Shown: positions 43,864-54,515, numbered from the stretch's first letter. The stretch is DNA of 64,000 nucleotides from Dyadobacter fermentans (GCF_019924045.1 NZ_JAHXBN010000005.1:62001-126000); one strand, 5' to 3'. Program-made: numbers and translations. The notes: a model not told the origin generated them from the letters alone.

Positions 43864-45141
43864 ATGTTTAAATTATATGCATCACTACGCAAAGAACTGC
43901 TCCTGCTCATCAACGATAAGGTGGGGCTGGCTTTGATGTTTCTGATGCCTTTACTGCTGGTTTTTATCATCACCATTATTCAGGATAGTGCCTATAAAAT
44001 GGTGAATGAGAATCAGATCCCGCTTTTGGTTGTCAACCACGACAATGGTAAAGAGGGTAACAAACTGGTGGAGCTGCTCACGAAATCCGGACTTTTCAAG
44101 ATCGATTCGCAGAACGCGATTCCGCAGGAGTCGTTGAAGTCGGAATTGCTGTCGAGGGGTAAAATGATTGCATTGTATATTCCGGCCACGTTTTCGGCGG
44201 GGCTCGAAAGCAATGCGGAAGATGTGAGCACGATCCTGATGGAAGACCTCGGTCTGGAACGCGACACGACCAGGCACCAGAAGGTCTCAATGCCCAAACT
44301 ATCCTTTTACAACGATCCGGTTTTGCAGGAAAATTACAGCTACTCGGTCATGAGCGTGATCCAGTCGTACATGAGCGTGATCGAAAACTCGCTGATGATC
44401 GACCGCATGTATGCCAACATGGACATCGCCGAACGCTCGGCGAAGCTGAAAGACAAGATGATTTCCAACCGCGTGGGCATCGACCAGATCGTCGCGCGCA
44501 ACAATAACTCGACGGCCATTCCCAATTCTACGCAGCATAATGTGCCCGCCTGGACTATTTTTGCCATGTTTTTTATGGTGGTCTCCCTGGGCAGCAACAT
44601 CGTAAAAGAGCGCATTAATGGCAGTTTCCTCCGTTTGAAAACGATGCCTACCACGTTTATGGTGGTGATGTTTAGTAAAATGGCCATTTACGTGATCGTA
44701 GCCGCATTGCAGGTCGCGCTGACATTCTCGATGGGCGTGTGGATTTTACCCAAGTTGGGTTTGCCGAAGCTCAGCGTGCCGGATAATCTCATCGCGACTA
44801 TCGCCGTAATTTTCATCAGCAGTATGGCGGCCGTGAGTTATGCTTTAATGATCGGCGCATTTGCTAAAACCGAGCAGCAGGCCAACGGTTTCGGCGCCAT
44901 ATCCATTATCATTTTCGGGGCGATAGGAGGTATTTTGGTGCCTACCTTCGTGATGCCGGGTTTTATGCAGTTTTTCAGCAACTTTTCGCCGTTGCACTGG
45001 TGCCTGGAAGGCTTTTACGTATTGTTCCTCAAAGGCGGCAGCTGGCAGGACCTGCGGACGGTGTTCGCTTTTCTGGGCATTTTTATAGTGTTTTGCCAAT
45101 TGGGCACATATTTTAAGTTGCGGTTGGAAAGAATTATTTAA
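43864..45141 (+). CDS. ABC-2 type permease
   Basis: The 425-residue protein has an N-terminal helix, LMFLMPLLLVFIITIIQD, a large periplasmic loop (about 55-225) and five C-terminal helices (FAMFFMVVSLGSNIVKERINGSF, then IAVIFISSMAAVSYALMIGAF, ISIIIFGAIGGILVPTFVM and others), the topology of ABC2_membrane_3. It follows the ATPase by 4 bp and is its partner. Confidence 0.94.
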   Translation: MFKLYASLRKELLLLINDKVGLALMFLMPLLLVFIITIIQDSAYKMVNENQIPLLVVNHDNGKEGNKLVELLTKSGLFKIDSQNAIPQESLKSELLSRGKMIALYIPATFSAGLESNAEDVSTILMEDLGLERDTTRHQKVSMPKLSFYNDPVLQENYSYSVMSVIQSYMSVIENSLMIDRMYANMDIAERSAKLKDKMISNRVGIDQIVARNNNSTAIPNSTQHNVPAWTIFAMFFMVVSLGSNIVKERINGSFLRLKTMPTTFMVVMFSKMAIYVIVAALQVALTFSMGVWILPKLGLPKLSVPDNLIATIAVIFISSMAAVSYALMIGAFAKTEQQANGFGAISIIIFGAIGGILVPTFVMPGFMQFFSNFSPLHWCLEGFYVLFLKGGSWQDLRTVFAFLGIFIVFCQLGTYFKLRLERII

Positions 45142-45210
45142 GTTTGAAATTCCCCCGGCCGGTAAGGTAGGCTGTAACCGGCGATTACATTAAGCGATTA
45201 ACAAATCAAT

Positions 45211-45477
45211 ATGGACATAGAAAGCTTGAAGCCCATTCTGAAAGGGCAAATTGTACAGTACCTGAACCTGCTCGACATTAACCCTGCCGATATCAAAGAC
45301 GACGAACCTCTTTTTGGCGGTGATCTGGGCCTGGACTCCATCGACTCGCTCGAACTGGTGGTGCTGCTCGAAAGGGAATATGGTATAAAAATCAACAATC
45401 CGGCCGAGGGACGTAAGATCCTGGTCGATGTAAACCACATGGCCGAGTACATTCTCGCGCACACAAAAGCCGCTTAA
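45211..45477 (+). CDS. Acyl carrier protein
   Basis: The 88-residue protein has the phosphopantetheine site DLGLDSIDSLE with S43 and the usual acidic helix II. It carries growing or finished acyl chains for DarB, the ketosynthase or the BtrH-like protein. It is followed 6 bp later by the ketosynthase. Confidence 0.95.
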   Translation: MDIESLKPILKGQIVQYLNLLDINPADIKDDEPLFGGDLGLDSIDSLELVVLLEREYGIKINNPAEGRKILVDVNHMAEYILAHTKAA

Positions 45478-45483
45478 TTTTAG

Positions 45484-46680
45484 ATGGGAAGGGTGTTGGT
45501 GACTGGTATGGGCATGATTTCGGCCATTGGCAACAATGTGCAGCAAAATCATGAGAGCTTGCGCGTGGGGCGTTCCGGGATCGGTAATGTTGCTTTTTTC
45601 GAATCGTTGTACGCCTCGCAGCTGCCTTTTGGCGAGGTGAAGCTCAGCAACGGGGAGCTCAAAGCATTACAGCAACTCGAAGCCGCCACAGGTTACACGC
45701 GCACGTGCCTGCTGGCCGATAAGGCTTTCTCAGAAGCCGTTGCCGATGCCGCATTAACGCCAGGTCAGCTTTCATCGCTGGACACCGCTTTGATATCCGC
45801 CAGCACGGTAGGCGGCATGTGCCTGACCGACCAGCTTTATGAGGATGCCAACCATAAGTCGGAGGGCTCCGAATACCTCGAATCCTATGGCTGCTCAGCG
45901 CATACATTGAAGCTTATCCAGCGGTACCGCATCAAAGGCTTCACCGATACGATCAATACCGCCTGTTCCTCTTCTGCCAACGCCATTATGCTTGGCGCGC
46001 GGCTGATCCGCTCGGGGCGTGTGAAACGGGCGATCGTGGGCGGGGTCGATAGCCTGGCCAAATACACGGTCAATGGGTTTAATGCATTGAAAATACTGTC
46101 GGAATCGCCTTGTAAGCCATTCGACGTGAACCGAGACGGCCTGAACCTGGGCGAAGGCGCTGCTTACCTGGTGCTGGAAGCCCAAGAGCTGGCGGTCGGA
46201 AAGAAGGTATACGCCGAAGTAGCGGGGTTCGGCAATGCAAACGATGCGCATCACCCCTCGGCCATGTCCGATGAAGCTACGGGCGCGGTCCGCTGCATGC
46301 GTGAGGCGATCGCCTCGGCCGGGATCGAAACTGCGCAGATCGGGTATGTGAATGCGCACGGTACCGGCACGCAGAACAACGACCATGTCGAGTTTTTCGG
46401 AATGGGGCAGTTGTTTGAAAAAATGCCTCCTTATAGTTCTACCAAGGCTTTTACCGGGCATACGCTGGGTGCTGCCGGAGCTGTCGAGGCTATTTTCAGC
46501 ATTTTAGGGATTGTTAACTCGGAGCTTTTTCCAAGTTTGAATGTGGCTGAGCCTATTAGCGGCCCAGAACATGCACCGGTTTCTGAATGGAAGGACGGGT
46601 ATCCTTTGGCATATGTGCTTTCCAATTCTTTTGGGTTTGGAGGAAATTGTACTTCGCTGGTCTTTGCCGGTATAAACTAA
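45484..46680 (+). CDS. Beta-ketoacyl-ACP synthase (FabF-like)
   Basis: The 398-residue thiolase-fold enzyme has C161 in [12 protein letters not shown] and the two His in [11 protein letters not shown] and [14 protein letters not shown], the full KAS I/II triad. Such enzymes lengthen acyl-ACPs. It is the last gene of the pigment operon and overlaps the convergent mutase stop by 4 bp. Confidence 0.93.
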   Translation: MGRVLVTGMGMISAIGNNVQQNHESLRVGRSGIGNVAFFESLYASQLPFGEVKLSNGELKALQQLEAATGYTRTCLLADKAFSEAVADAALTPGQLSSLDTALISASTVGGMCLTDQLYEDANHKSEGSEYLESYGCSAHTLKLIQRYRIKGFTDTINTACSSSANAIMLGARLIRSGRVKRAIVGGVDSLAKYTVNGFNALKILSESPCKPFDVNRDGLNLGEGAAYLVLEAQELAVGKKVYAEVAGFGNANDAHHPSAMSDEATGAVRCMREAIASAGIETAQIGYVNAHGTGTQNNDHVEFFGMGQLFEKMPPYSSTKAFTGHTLGAAGAVEAIFSILGIVNSELFPSLNVAEPISGPEHAPVSEWKDGYPLAYVLSNSFGFGGNCTSLVFAGIN

Positions 46681-49595
46681 TCCTGCATCAGCTTGGCCAA
46701 AATCTCCTGGGCTGCAACCGAAATGACGGTTCCCGGGCCGAAAATGCCTTTTACGCCCGCATCATAGAGAAACTGGTAATCCTGCGCCGGAATCACGCCG
46801 CCGGCGATGACCATAATATCATTTCTTCCCAGTTTATTCAATTCGCGGATCAGTTCAGGAACAAGTGTCTTGTGTCCCGCGGCAAGGCTGGACGCGCCTA
46901 TGATGTGCACATCATTTTCAACGGCCTGCATGGCTACTTCCTGCGGCGTCTGAAACAATGGGGCAATATCGACGTCGAATCCCAGATCGGCAAAGCTCGT
47001 TGCGATCACTTTCGCGCCCCGGTCGTGGCCGTCCTGGCCCATTTTGGCAACCATGATACGTGGTCTGCGACCTTCCAGCCTAGCAAATTCGTCGGACATT
47101 TCAAGTGCGCGCCGGAAGTTTTCATCATCAGACACCTCGGTTCGGTAAACACCCGAAACCGACCTTATCGTAGACTGATACCTGCCGAATTGCTCTTCCA
47201 TAGCCTGTGAAATTTCTCCTAATGTAGCTCTTTTGCGCGCCGCGTCCACCGCCAATGCCAACAGATTGGAATGCATGTCCTTGCCGCCGGCCTGGTTACA
47301 GGCCTGCGTAATGCGGTCGAGCGCCATGCGCACCTCCGATTCATTTCTGACGTTGCGAATGGCTTTTAACTGCGTGATTTGCGCATTTCTTACGGCCTCG
47401 TTATCGATTTGTAGTATTTCAAAAAACTGCTTTTCATCGGTTTTGTACCGATTGACCCCCACTATTACCTCCTTACCCGCGTCGATCCGCGCCTGTTTTC
47501 GGGCAGCGGCTTCTTCGATGCGCATCTTAGGCAGGCCGGTTTCTATGGCTTTGGTCATGCCGCCCAATGCTTCCACTTCCTCGATCAACGCCCAGGCCTT
47601 TTCGGCGAGCTGTATGGTCAGGTGCTCAACATAGTAGGAGCCGCCCCAGGGGTCGACAGCCTTGCAAAGGTCGGTTTCATTTTGAATAAAAAGCTGCGTA
47701 TCGCGGGCAATGCGGGCCGAAAAATCGGTGGGCAACGCAATGGCCTCGTCGAAGGAATTGGTGTGCAGCGACTGCGTATGGCCCATTACCGCGGCCATGG
47801 CTTCGATGGTGGTGCGGGTGATGTTATTGAAAGGCTCCTGCTCGGTAAGGCTGTAACCGCTCGTCTGGCAATGCGTGCGCAGCATCAGCGACTTTTCGTT
47901 CTGTGGGTTAAATTGCTTTACAATTTTTGCCCAAAGCATCCGCCCGGCCCGCATTTTGGCGATTTCCATGAAGTGGTTCATCCCGATTCCCCAGAAAAAG
48001 GAAAGCCGCGGCGCAAAGTCGTCGATGGGAATACCGGCTGCCAGTCCCGTGCGGAGGTATTCGAGCCCGTCCGCGAGCGTGTAGGCAAGCTCGATCTGTG
48101 CAGGCGCGCCCGCCTCGTGCATGTGATAGCCGCTGATACTGATCGAGTTGAAACGTGGCATGTTTTGTGAGGCATATGCAAAAATATCCCCCACAATGCG
48201 CATTGAAGGCCCCGGCGGGTAGATGTAGGTGTTGCGCACCATAAACTCTTTCAGAATGTCGTTCTGGATCGTTCCGGTGAGTTGATCCGGCCGTACGCCC
48301 TGCTCTTCGGCAGCGACGATAAAAAAGGCCATTACGGGTATCACCGCGCCGTTCATCGTCATCGACACCGACATCTGACCGAGCGGTATCTGATCGAACA
48401 GCGTTTTCATATCCTCCACCGAATCGATGGCTACACCCGCCTTGCCCACATCGCCGGTCACGCGCGGATGGTCGGAGTCGTAGCCGCGGTGTGTGGCCAG
48501 GTCGAATGCCACAGATAAGCCTTTTTGTCCTGCTGCGAGATTCCGTCGGTAGAATGCATTGGATTCAGATGCGGTCGAGAAGCCCGCATATTGGCGGATT
48601 GTCCAGGGGCGCTCGAGATACATGCTCGCGTAGGGCCCGCGCAGGAATGGGGGAGTACCCGCACCGAATGCGAGGTGCTGGGTACCGGCCAGGTCATTTG
48701 CGGTGAATTTGGTTTTGAGTGAAATGCCTTCGGCGGTTTGGAAAGCATCCTGCTGGGTTGTGGGTTCCGGCAGGATGCGGCCAGGCACATTGAGGAATAT
48801 CGGATGCTTTTGTAAAAACTGATTCCAGGCTTCGGTGATCAGTTGATAGGTCATATCTTCCAGCAGATACGAGCCTCCGGCAGGGTCCGCTACCTTGGCA
48901 AAAAAGCTCTCGTGTTCCAGGATCGCGGAAACATGACTGGCTAACCGGGTTGCTAATGCATTGCCGGGCGCATTGTCAAACGGCAATACCGTGATTGCAT
49001 CGCAGCCGCCGATGACCGCGCTCATGGCTTGCGAGGTCGCGCGGACAAGGTTCGCGTAATCAGTTTGTCCCGCATGGTAACGGAGCGAGGAAATGCCGTG
49101 AATGAAGGGTGCTCTATCGCGGATATCGAAGGTTTTCGATATTTTACGAAGCATGTATCGCAATGCCCTCAGCTTGGCGATTTCGGTTAGGAATTGAGAA
49201 CTGATGGGCACAGTAATGCACACCCGGTCTAACGTGTCCGGCCAGTTTATGCCGGTTTCCCGGGCTTGCAGCATGGTTTCGGCAAATGCCGAGACGATGC
49301 TAAAAAGTTCGGAAACGGGGTCGGCGGATGGAGTACTGATTTTAACCGGCGGCAGTTCATAGCCTGACAGCACGTTTAAGTTCAGCCAGCCAGGTGTTTG
49401 TTTTTGCGCAAGGGCTATTTCAATGGCGGCCTTCCAGTCCACTTCTTCCTGGGTAACATAAGGTTTGAAATGTAAACCTTTCGCAACCTCCCACGAATCC
49501 AGCAGCCCGGCACGACCCTTTACCTCCTTCGCTGCGAGCTTTTCCCAGGTACTTTTGTCCGAAGGGAGAAATTCAGAAAAGAGGTTTGCTGACAT
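46677..49595 (-). CDS. Methylmalonyl-CoA mutase, fused small and large subunits
   Basis: The 972-residue protein joins a shortened small subunit to a full large subunit. Residues 1 to about 280 resemble MutA without its cobalamin half and with part of the TIM barrel missing. From about 285 on, the large subunit is complete: [58 protein letters not shown], and B12 motif [10 protein letters not shown] (His about 857). It interconverts succinyl-CoA and methylmalonyl-CoA with adenosylcobalamin. Two-gene heterodimers are the usual arrangement. Confidence 0.88.
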   Translation of the reverse strand: MSANLFSEFLPSDKSTWEKLAAKEVKGRAGLLDSWEVAKGLHFKPYVTQEEVDWKAAIEIALAQKQTPGWLNLNVLSGYELPPVKISTPSADPVSELFSIVSAFAETMLQARETGINWPDTLDRVCITVPISSQFLTEIAKLRALRYMLRKISKTFDIRDRAPFIHGISSLRYHAGQTDYANLVRATSQAMSAVIGGCDAITVLPFDNAPGNALATRLASHVSAILEHESFFAKVADPAGGSYLLEDMTYQLITEAWNQFLQKHPIFLNVPGRILPEPTTQQDAFQTAEGISLKTKFTANDLAGTQHLAFGAGTPPFLRGPYASMYLERPWTIRQYAGFSTASESNAFYRRNLAAGQKGLSVAFDLATHRGYDSDHPRVTGDVGKAGVAIDSVEDMKTLFDQIPLGQMSVSMTMNGAVIPVMAFFIVAAEEQGVRPDQLTGTIQNDILKEFMVRNTYIYPPGPSMRIVGDIFAYASQNMPRFNSISISGYHMHEAGAPAQIELAYTLADGLEYLRTGLAAGIPIDDFAPRLSFFWGIGMNHFMEIAKMRAGRMLWAKIVKQFNPQNEKSLMLRTHCQTSGYSLTEQEPFNNITRTTIEAMAAVMGHTQSLHTNSFDEAIALPTDFSARIARDTQLFIQNETDLCKAVDPWGGSYYVEHLTIQLAEKAWALIEEVEALGGMTKAIETGLPKMRIEEAAARKQARIDAGKEVIVGVNRYKTDEKQFFEILQIDNEAVRNAQITQLKAIRNVRNESEVRMALDRITQACNQAGGKDMHSNLLALAVDAARKRATLGEISQAMEEQFGRYQSTIRSVSGVYRTEVSDDENFRRALEMSDEFARLEGRRPRIMVAKMGQDGHDRGAKVIATSFADLGFDVDIAPLFQTPQEVAMQAVENDVHIIGASSLAAGHKTLVPELIRELNKLGRNDIMVIAGGVIPAQDYQFLYDAGVKGIFGPGTVISVAAQEILAKLMQD

Positions 49596-49804
49596 GGGCT
49601 GTTGGGTTGATGAACGGTTTGCGGAAATGTGCCATTAGCAAATCTACAAATTTTGAGACGCAATTGCGGGGGACGAAACAGCAAAACCGCTTCTGTAACC
49701 TTCTGGGCACGATTACGCTCCCAATTTTATTTTGGGGTTTGCAGATACACTTTGCGGCGATTAAATTGAATGTTCGTTTCATCTGGAGAGATCAGGTATT
49801 TTTA

Positions 49805-49812
49805 TATCTTTG
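49805..49812 (+). promoter_or_regulatory. -7 box TATCTTTG ahead of dnaA
   Basis: An exact TAnnTTTG box lies inside the ATG-started frame from 49770, so translation most likely starts further down. No TTTG at a normal -33 distance is visible. Confidence 0.55.
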
Positions 49813-49841
49813 CCGTCCTTTTGAACTATGATACTCAGAGT

Positions 49842-51284
49842 TTGGTAAATTATACATTGGAAAGAATCAGCACAAATAGAGAGGTAGACCAGGTTTGGGA
49901 TGCTTGCCTGAGGATTATTCAGCAGCACATTCCCGAGCAGAGTTTTAAGACGTGGTTTGAACCCATTCGTCCCTTAAAGCTCTATGGTAAAGTACTTACC
50001 GTGCAGGTTCCCAGCCAGTTTTTCTACGAATGGCTGGAAGATAACTATGTCAATCTGCTGAGAAAGGCGCTGGACTATGCGATCGGTCGCGACGGTTTAT
50101 TGGAATATTCCATTATAGTCGACACCGGCAACGAGAAGCATCAGCCGCTGACGATGAACGTCTCAACTCAGAAATCTCCAAATTATTCCAAGCCGGATAA
50201 TTTCTCAACGGACCCGCGCATGGGGGCAAGCGTGAAGGAGAAAGACCAGGACTCGCTCACGCTCGATACGTATCTGAACCCCAATTATTCGTTCGATAAT
50301 TTCATCGAAGGGGACTGTAACAGGCTTGCGCGCTCGGCGGGGTTTGCGGTAGCGCAGCGTCCGGGACTTACCTCGTTCAACCCGTTGATGATGTACGGTG
50401 GCGTTGGGTTGGGTAAGACACACCTCGTGCAGGCGATTGGAAACTACATTACCAACCACTACGAAAACAAGCTGGTACTATACGTTTCTTCTGAGAAATT
50501 TACCAACCAGTTCATCAACTCGATCCGAAATAACACGCTGCAGGAATTCACGGATTTTTACATGAAAGTGGATGTACTCGCGATCGACGACGTGCAGTTT
50601 TTGTCGGGTAAGGAAAAAACGCAGGATACCTTCTTCCATATTTTCAACCACCTGCACCAGCTGGGCAAGCAGATCATCATGACGAGTGACCGCCCGCCGC
50701 GCGAATTGCAAGGCTTGCAGGACCGTTTGCTATCCCGCTTCAAATGGGGGCTCACGGCCGATTTGCAGGCCCCGGATTTTGAAACGCGTATCGCGATTAT
50801 CCAGAAAAAAATCCAGTCGGAAGGCATTTCGATCGATTATGATGTGATCGAATACATTGCGCACAGCGTCAACTCCAACGTAAGGGAGCTGGAAGGCGTA
50901 ATCGTGTCGCTGATGGCGCAGGCCTCGCTTACCCGCCGTAATATCGACGTGGAGTTGGCGAAGAATACGCTCCGCAACATCGTGATGAACGAGGACAAGG
51001 AGGTTACGATTGACACCATTCAGGAAATTATCGCCGATTACTTCCAGGTTTCCATTGCCGATCTGAAAAGCAAGAGCCGCAAAAAGGAGGTTGTATACCC
51101 GCGCCAGCTAGCGATGTACCTGGCCAAAGAATACACCGATCTGCCGCTTAAGTCGATCGGCTACCACTTCGGGGGCCGCGACCACAGTACGGTGATCCAC
51201 TCGATCCAGAGCATTAATCTGCTGATGGACGAGACTCCGGACGTGGAAGAAACTTTGCAGAAGCTTCGCAGTTACTTCAAGTAG
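49842..51284 (+). CDS. dnaA: Chromosomal replication initiator DnaA
   Basis: DnaA opens the origin and recruits helicase. The protein has an N-terminal domain (VWDACLRIIQQHIPEQSFKTWFEPI), an AAA+ domain with Walker A GGVGLGKTHL and Walker B LAIDDVQFL, and domain IV with GYHFGGRDHSTVIHS. In frame, the only ATG upstream of the conserved part is at 49770, where the promoter box 49805-49812 would be inside the gene. TTG at 49842 (480 residues) or 49857 is therefore preferred. I see no DnaA boxes nearby, so oriC is probably elsewhere. Confidence 0.93.
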   Translation: MVNYTLERISTNREVDQVWDACLRIIQQHIPEQSFKTWFEPIRPLKLYGKVLTVQVPSQFFYEWLEDNYVNLLRKALDYAIGRDGLLEYSIIVDTGNEKHQPLTMNVSTQKSPNYSKPDNFSTDPRMGASVKEKDQDSLTLDTYLNPNYSFDNFIEGDCNRLARSAGFAVAQRPGLTSFNPLMMYGGVGLGKTHLVQAIGNYITNHYENKLVLYVSSEKFTNQFINSIRNNTLQEFTDFYMKVDVLAIDDVQFLSGKEKTQDTFFHIFNHLHQLGKQIIMTSDRPPRELQGLQDRLLSRFKWGLTADLQAPDFETRIAIIQKKIQSEGISIDYDVIEYIAHSVNSNVRELEGVIVSLMAQASLTRRNIDVELAKNTLRNIVMNEDKEVTIDTIQEIIADYFQVSIADLKSKSRKKEVVYPRQLAMYLAKEYTDLPLKSIGYHFGGRDHSTVIHSIQSINLLMDETPDVEETLQKLRSYFK

Positions 51285-51323
51285 GTTTTGACGTATCAAT
51301 GTTCAGGAAAACACCTGAACAGT

Positions 51324-52358
51324 ATGGTACCAAAACCTATTCTTCTTTCCAGGGAGCAGATCGACGCTCAAACCTGGGACAACCACATTCACAACAGCCG
51401 GCAAGGCGTGATTTACGCTTTAAGCTGGTATCTCGACATCATATGCGAGCAGTGGGAGGCGTTTGTCTGGCCTTCTGCCGCTGATTTCTCGATTACCATG
51501 CCGCTGCCGGTAAAATGGAAATGGGTCAAACGCGTTTTATATCAGCCGCTGTTTTGCCAGTATCTTGGCATGTTTTCAAAACAAGAATTGAGTGCGGCGC
51601 ATTGCGATGCATTTCTTGAAGCTTTGAGAGCGCGATTTCCCTACATTTCCCATTATGCATTCAATCCCGGTAATTTTTCCGTCATTGATAGACTTCGTCC
51701 GAATGGTTTTGAGATGGAGGTATTTCAAACGCATTGGCTGCATTTGAATCAATCTTATGCTGAGCTTTATGCCGGTTATGCGAAGGACCGGAAGGCAAAT
51801 CTGAAAAGAGGCAGCAAAACATCGTGGGAGATTGTTGAATCGGAAAATTTTGTGCCGCTATTAGCGCTGTTTGCTGAAAACCATGCCCGGGGCATCGGTA
51901 GAATCAAAGCCGATGCGTATGCAATGCTGACAAGGCTTGGAATGCAGTGCATTGAAAAAGCCCACGGACGCCTCATGTATGCGCAGGCAGATGAGCACAT
52001 GCAGGCTGGCGTATTCCTAGCGCGTTACCGCGAACAGACGATTTACCTTTTCAATGCAGCCGATCGTGCAGGCCGCAGGGGAAATGCCAGGGCGCTGATG
52101 CTCGACGCCTATTTTCGCGAAAATGCGGGTACAGAAATGATTTTCGATTTTGAGAGTCCGCCGAAAGGATCCATTGCAGATTATTATGCAGGTTTCGGGG
52201 CAGTTGCAACGCCTTTTTACGGCGTTAAACGAAACGCATTATCCTTTCCATTCATGCAAATGCAAAATCTGCGGAAATGGCTGCTGCTTAGAACCAGGCA
52301 ATATCTCTTTTCAGGCCTTTGTAGGATTTCAAATCCATTTCAAGGGAACCGATTTTAA
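51324..52358 (+). CDS. GNAT/FemAB-like acyltransferase
   Basis: The 344-residue protein looks like a two-GNAT-fold FemAB-like enzyme (YAGYAKDRKANLKRG, ENHARGIGRIKADAYAMLTRL, YREQTIYLFNAADRAGRRGNARALML, SPPKGSIADYYAGFGA). Relatives transfer aminoacyl or acyl groups to peptidoglycan or small molecules; the substrate is unknown. The ATG at 51324 is used; an in-frame start at 51288 leaves only 3 bp to dnaA. Its last 71 bp overlap the end of the convergent DUF3108 gene. Confidence 0.75.
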   Translation: MVPKPILLSREQIDAQTWDNHIHNSRQGVIYALSWYLDIICEQWEAFVWPSAADFSITMPLPVKWKWVKRVLYQPLFCQYLGMFSKQELSAAHCDAFLEALRARFPYISHYAFNPGNFSVIDRLRPNGFEMEVFQTHWLHLNQSYAELYAGYAKDRKANLKRGSKTSWEIVESENFVPLLALFAENHARGIGRIKADAYAMLTRLGMQCIEKAHGRLMYAQADEHMQAGVFLARYREQTIYLFNAADRAGRRGNARALMLDAYFRENAGTEMIFDFESPPKGSIADYYAGFGAVATPFYGVKRNALSFPFMQMQNLRKWLLLRTRQYLFSGLCRISNPFQGNRF

Positions 52359-53100
52359 GATCGACCTCGGCTTTCAATGGAATCTTGTTCGAATCGTCGG
52401 AAACCCAGAGCGCCATAGGTTCCTCGCCTTTAAAGAATTTGTTAGAGGGGATTTGGGGCGAGAGTCTCAATACTTTGCTTTTGCCAAACTTGGTTTTGAT
52501 CACATCCCTGCCCACATATCGAACGCGCAGTTTGTAAACTTCGCCGTCAAAGAAGGTTGGTACTTCGATGATCTCGCCTTCGCGCACCTTGTCGAAATTG
52601 ATGGTACGCAGGAAAAAATAACCGCTGATGATATCGTGGATGTTGTTGGGGACATTGTAAGTCTTGCTTTCGTCCTTCACATTGGAAACCGCCTGATCTT
52701 TGCTGTGATTGAAAAACACGGTTTCCTCCTTGCGGTATTTGTTTTCCTGGATTTGACGCTCGAACATGTGAGGCAGAATGGCGGTGGTGTCGATGTACGA
52801 ACGCCACGTGTCGCGCACGCGGGAGATCAGGTCGAATGCGCCGACTGTCCGTCCGATCACATTAACCCGGTAGCAGGGCCGGTTATTGATCATCGAAACC
52901 GCTTTGCTCACCTCCACTTTCGCCTCGGCGGCATTGATAAAGCCATAATGCACGCGGTATTCAACCCGTTCGCCGGTTCCGAAACTTTTGTTGTGAACTA
53001 CCCGGTCCATTTCCGCGCTCTCGTCGAACTGGCGGAAAGAGAACAGCAATGTAAATGTCGATATGGCTAATAGTAATGCGTACGATCTTTTCATGCTCAT
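52288..53100 (-). CDS. Secreted DUF3108 protein
   Basis: The 270-residue protein has a signal peptide (about residues 1-22) and the DUF3108 beta-rich core (GERVEYRVHYGFINAAEAKVEV...RETVFFNH-type motif, YFFLRTINFDKVREGE). The family probably has a lipocalin-like or envelope role, but no activity is established. Its start is 7 bp after the aminopeptidase stop, so the two are likely cotranscribed. Confidence 0.85.
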   Translation of the reverse strand: MSMKRSYALLLAISTFTLLFSFRQFDESAEMDRVVHNKSFGTGERVEYRVHYGFINAAEAKVEVSKAVSMINNRPCYRVNVIGRTVGAFDLISRVRDTWRSYIDTTAILPHMFERQIQENKYRKEETVFFNHSKDQAVSNVKDESKTYNVPNNIHDIISGYFFLRTINFDKVREGEIIEVPTFFDGEVYKLRVRYVGRDVIKTKFGKSKVLRLSPQIPSNKFFKGEEPMALWVSDDSNKIPLKAEVDLKIGSLEMDLKSYKGLKRDIAWF

Positions 53101-53107
53101 GATAACA

Positions 53108-54145
53108 TTACAGGGAAGGGTATTTGCCCTTTAAATGGTTCAGGTATTTCTTTAAATCCCCTTCAAATTTCTTTTCAAATTCCTGCCTGAAACTGTCCTG
53201 TTTCGACTTGTAGGTCAGATAGCTGATAAAGTAAGCATTATTGGGAAGTTTTCCGTCGGGCCAGCGGTTTTTGTTTGTTAACGTACGCTTGCCTGAAAGA
53301 AGTGTATCCGTCTCGTTGACGATATCAGTGATCAGTTTCATCTTCAATGAGTCCTTTTCAGGGCTCGGGGTTGGATTCGTGCCGAATGTCTTATAAAGAC
53401 TATCCAAACGGCCCGCACCCCTAAGCATGTGCCGCGAATAGGCATCATTATACCGCTTGGAATACTCATATTGCCGCATTTGTTCTGAATCTGCGCCGTA
53501 TTTGTATTTTAAAAAACGTATCGTGCCCTGGTCACCTACAAAACTGGCCAGGTTTTCATTGAGTTCCAGATTGTTTTTTACAAAAAGCGTACCATGTGTG
53601 AGCTCGTGCAATATCAGATTGGTGAGGCTGCCAACGCGTCGGACGAGCATGCTCGAAAGGATGGGATCTTTCAGGTAACCTAGCGTCGACCAGGCCGATA
53701 CTTCACCGATATCGGTGTCCAACCCATTGTCAATCAGGGTTTTTTCTTCGGAAACGGCGCGGGTCGAATCGAAATAGCCTTTGTAGGGGAATGTACCGAC
53801 GATCGGGAAATGCCATTGGTATGGCTCTATTTTATACCTTTCAGAAGCTGTAATGAGCCAAATCAGCGGTCGGCCATGCTGATTGTAGAAGGTAGTATAA
53901 TTATCAGACGGCGTCAGCCCGAGCGAGTCCACACCGAATTGCTTGATCTCCTGAATGAGGCGGATCCTGGCTTTGAGGGAATCGGGAAACGTTTTACTGG
54001 CAAGTACATCTTCAACGTCTTCTACCTGCATGAGTATGCCAATTTGTCCTTTGGCCTGCAAAAATGCGTAAGTAAGCACATCCCTTTGCCAAATACCGAG
54101 CAATACCACGACGGCCAGAAGGGCAAGCAATATTTTCTTGATCAC
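53108..54145 (-). CDS. Putative zinc aminopeptidase (PF10023-like)
   Basis: The 345-residue protein starts at GTG, has an N-terminal membrane anchor (KKILLALLAVVVLLGIW), and carries the zinc motif LILHELTHGTLFV with a further Glu in NLELNENLASFVG. This matches the Aminopep family of predicted aminopeptidases. It most likely faces the periplasm. It heads a two-gene unit with the DUF3108 gene. Confidence 0.82.
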   Translation of the reverse strand: MIKKILLALLAVVVLLGIWQRDVLTYAFLQAKGQIGILMQVEDVEDVLASKTFPDSLKARIRLIQEIKQFGVDSLGLTPSDNYTTFYNQHGRPLIWLITASERYKIEPYQWHFPIVGTFPYKGYFDSTRAVSEEKTLIDNGLDTDIGEVSAWSTLGYLKDPILSSMLVRRVGSLTNLILHELTHGTLFVKNNLELNENLASFVGDQGTIRFLKYKYGADSEQMRQYEYSKRYNDAYSRHMLRGAGRLDSLYKTFGTNPTPSPEKDSLKMKLITDIVNETDTLLSGKRTLTNKNRWPDGKLPNNAYFISYLTYKSKQDSFRQEFEKKFEGDLKKYLNHLKGKYPSL

Positions 54146-54515
54146 AATTTCAATGTTAAAATGAATGCGGATGGCCGTGGGCCGGCCTTCGTGTAGCGGT
54201 AACCGGCTTGCCGGAGCGCGCTGTTGTTGCTTACAAAATTAGCCAATCGGCAGACATTTAAATATCGGGAACCCAGCTTCTTCACCGTTTGATAATCTGT
54301 TGTCCCCGCTTGCATATCGCCGTTTTCATACCTGCGTTACAAACGCCGTAAAATGCGAAAATTTCGGGAAAAATTAAGTTTTAAGGCAAAATTCGGGTTG
54401 TTGTTTTAGTGAAAATTAGCTATTTTTACAAAACAATAAAGACCCATTTACGAGCGGTTTTTGTCCTGCAAAAGCCGCTTTTTTATGTACCAACCAAATT
54501 ACTGTTACCATTTCT
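54146..54515. other. Intergenic region before recA
   Basis: This 370-bp gap lies between divergent genes. I see no gene or RNA in it. It should hold both promoters; the recA candidate is at 54401-54428. I could not identify a LexA-like operator by eye. Confidence 0.5.
54401..54428 (+). promoter_or_regulatory. Candidate recA promoter
   Basis: TTG (54401-54403), 17 bases, then TATTTTTA (54421-54428) fits the Bacteroidota pattern except the last G. The ATG is 87 bases further. Confidence 0.4.

Noticed and set aside
49596..49841. Origin of replication next to dnaA
   Set aside because: No TTATNCACA-type boxes or AT-rich repeats are visible, and dnaN is not adjacent.
52150..53070. 306-residue plus-strand ORF over the DUF3108 gene
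   Set aside because: It mirrors a gene with signal peptide and family core, and shows His/Val-rich sequence typical of shadow frames.
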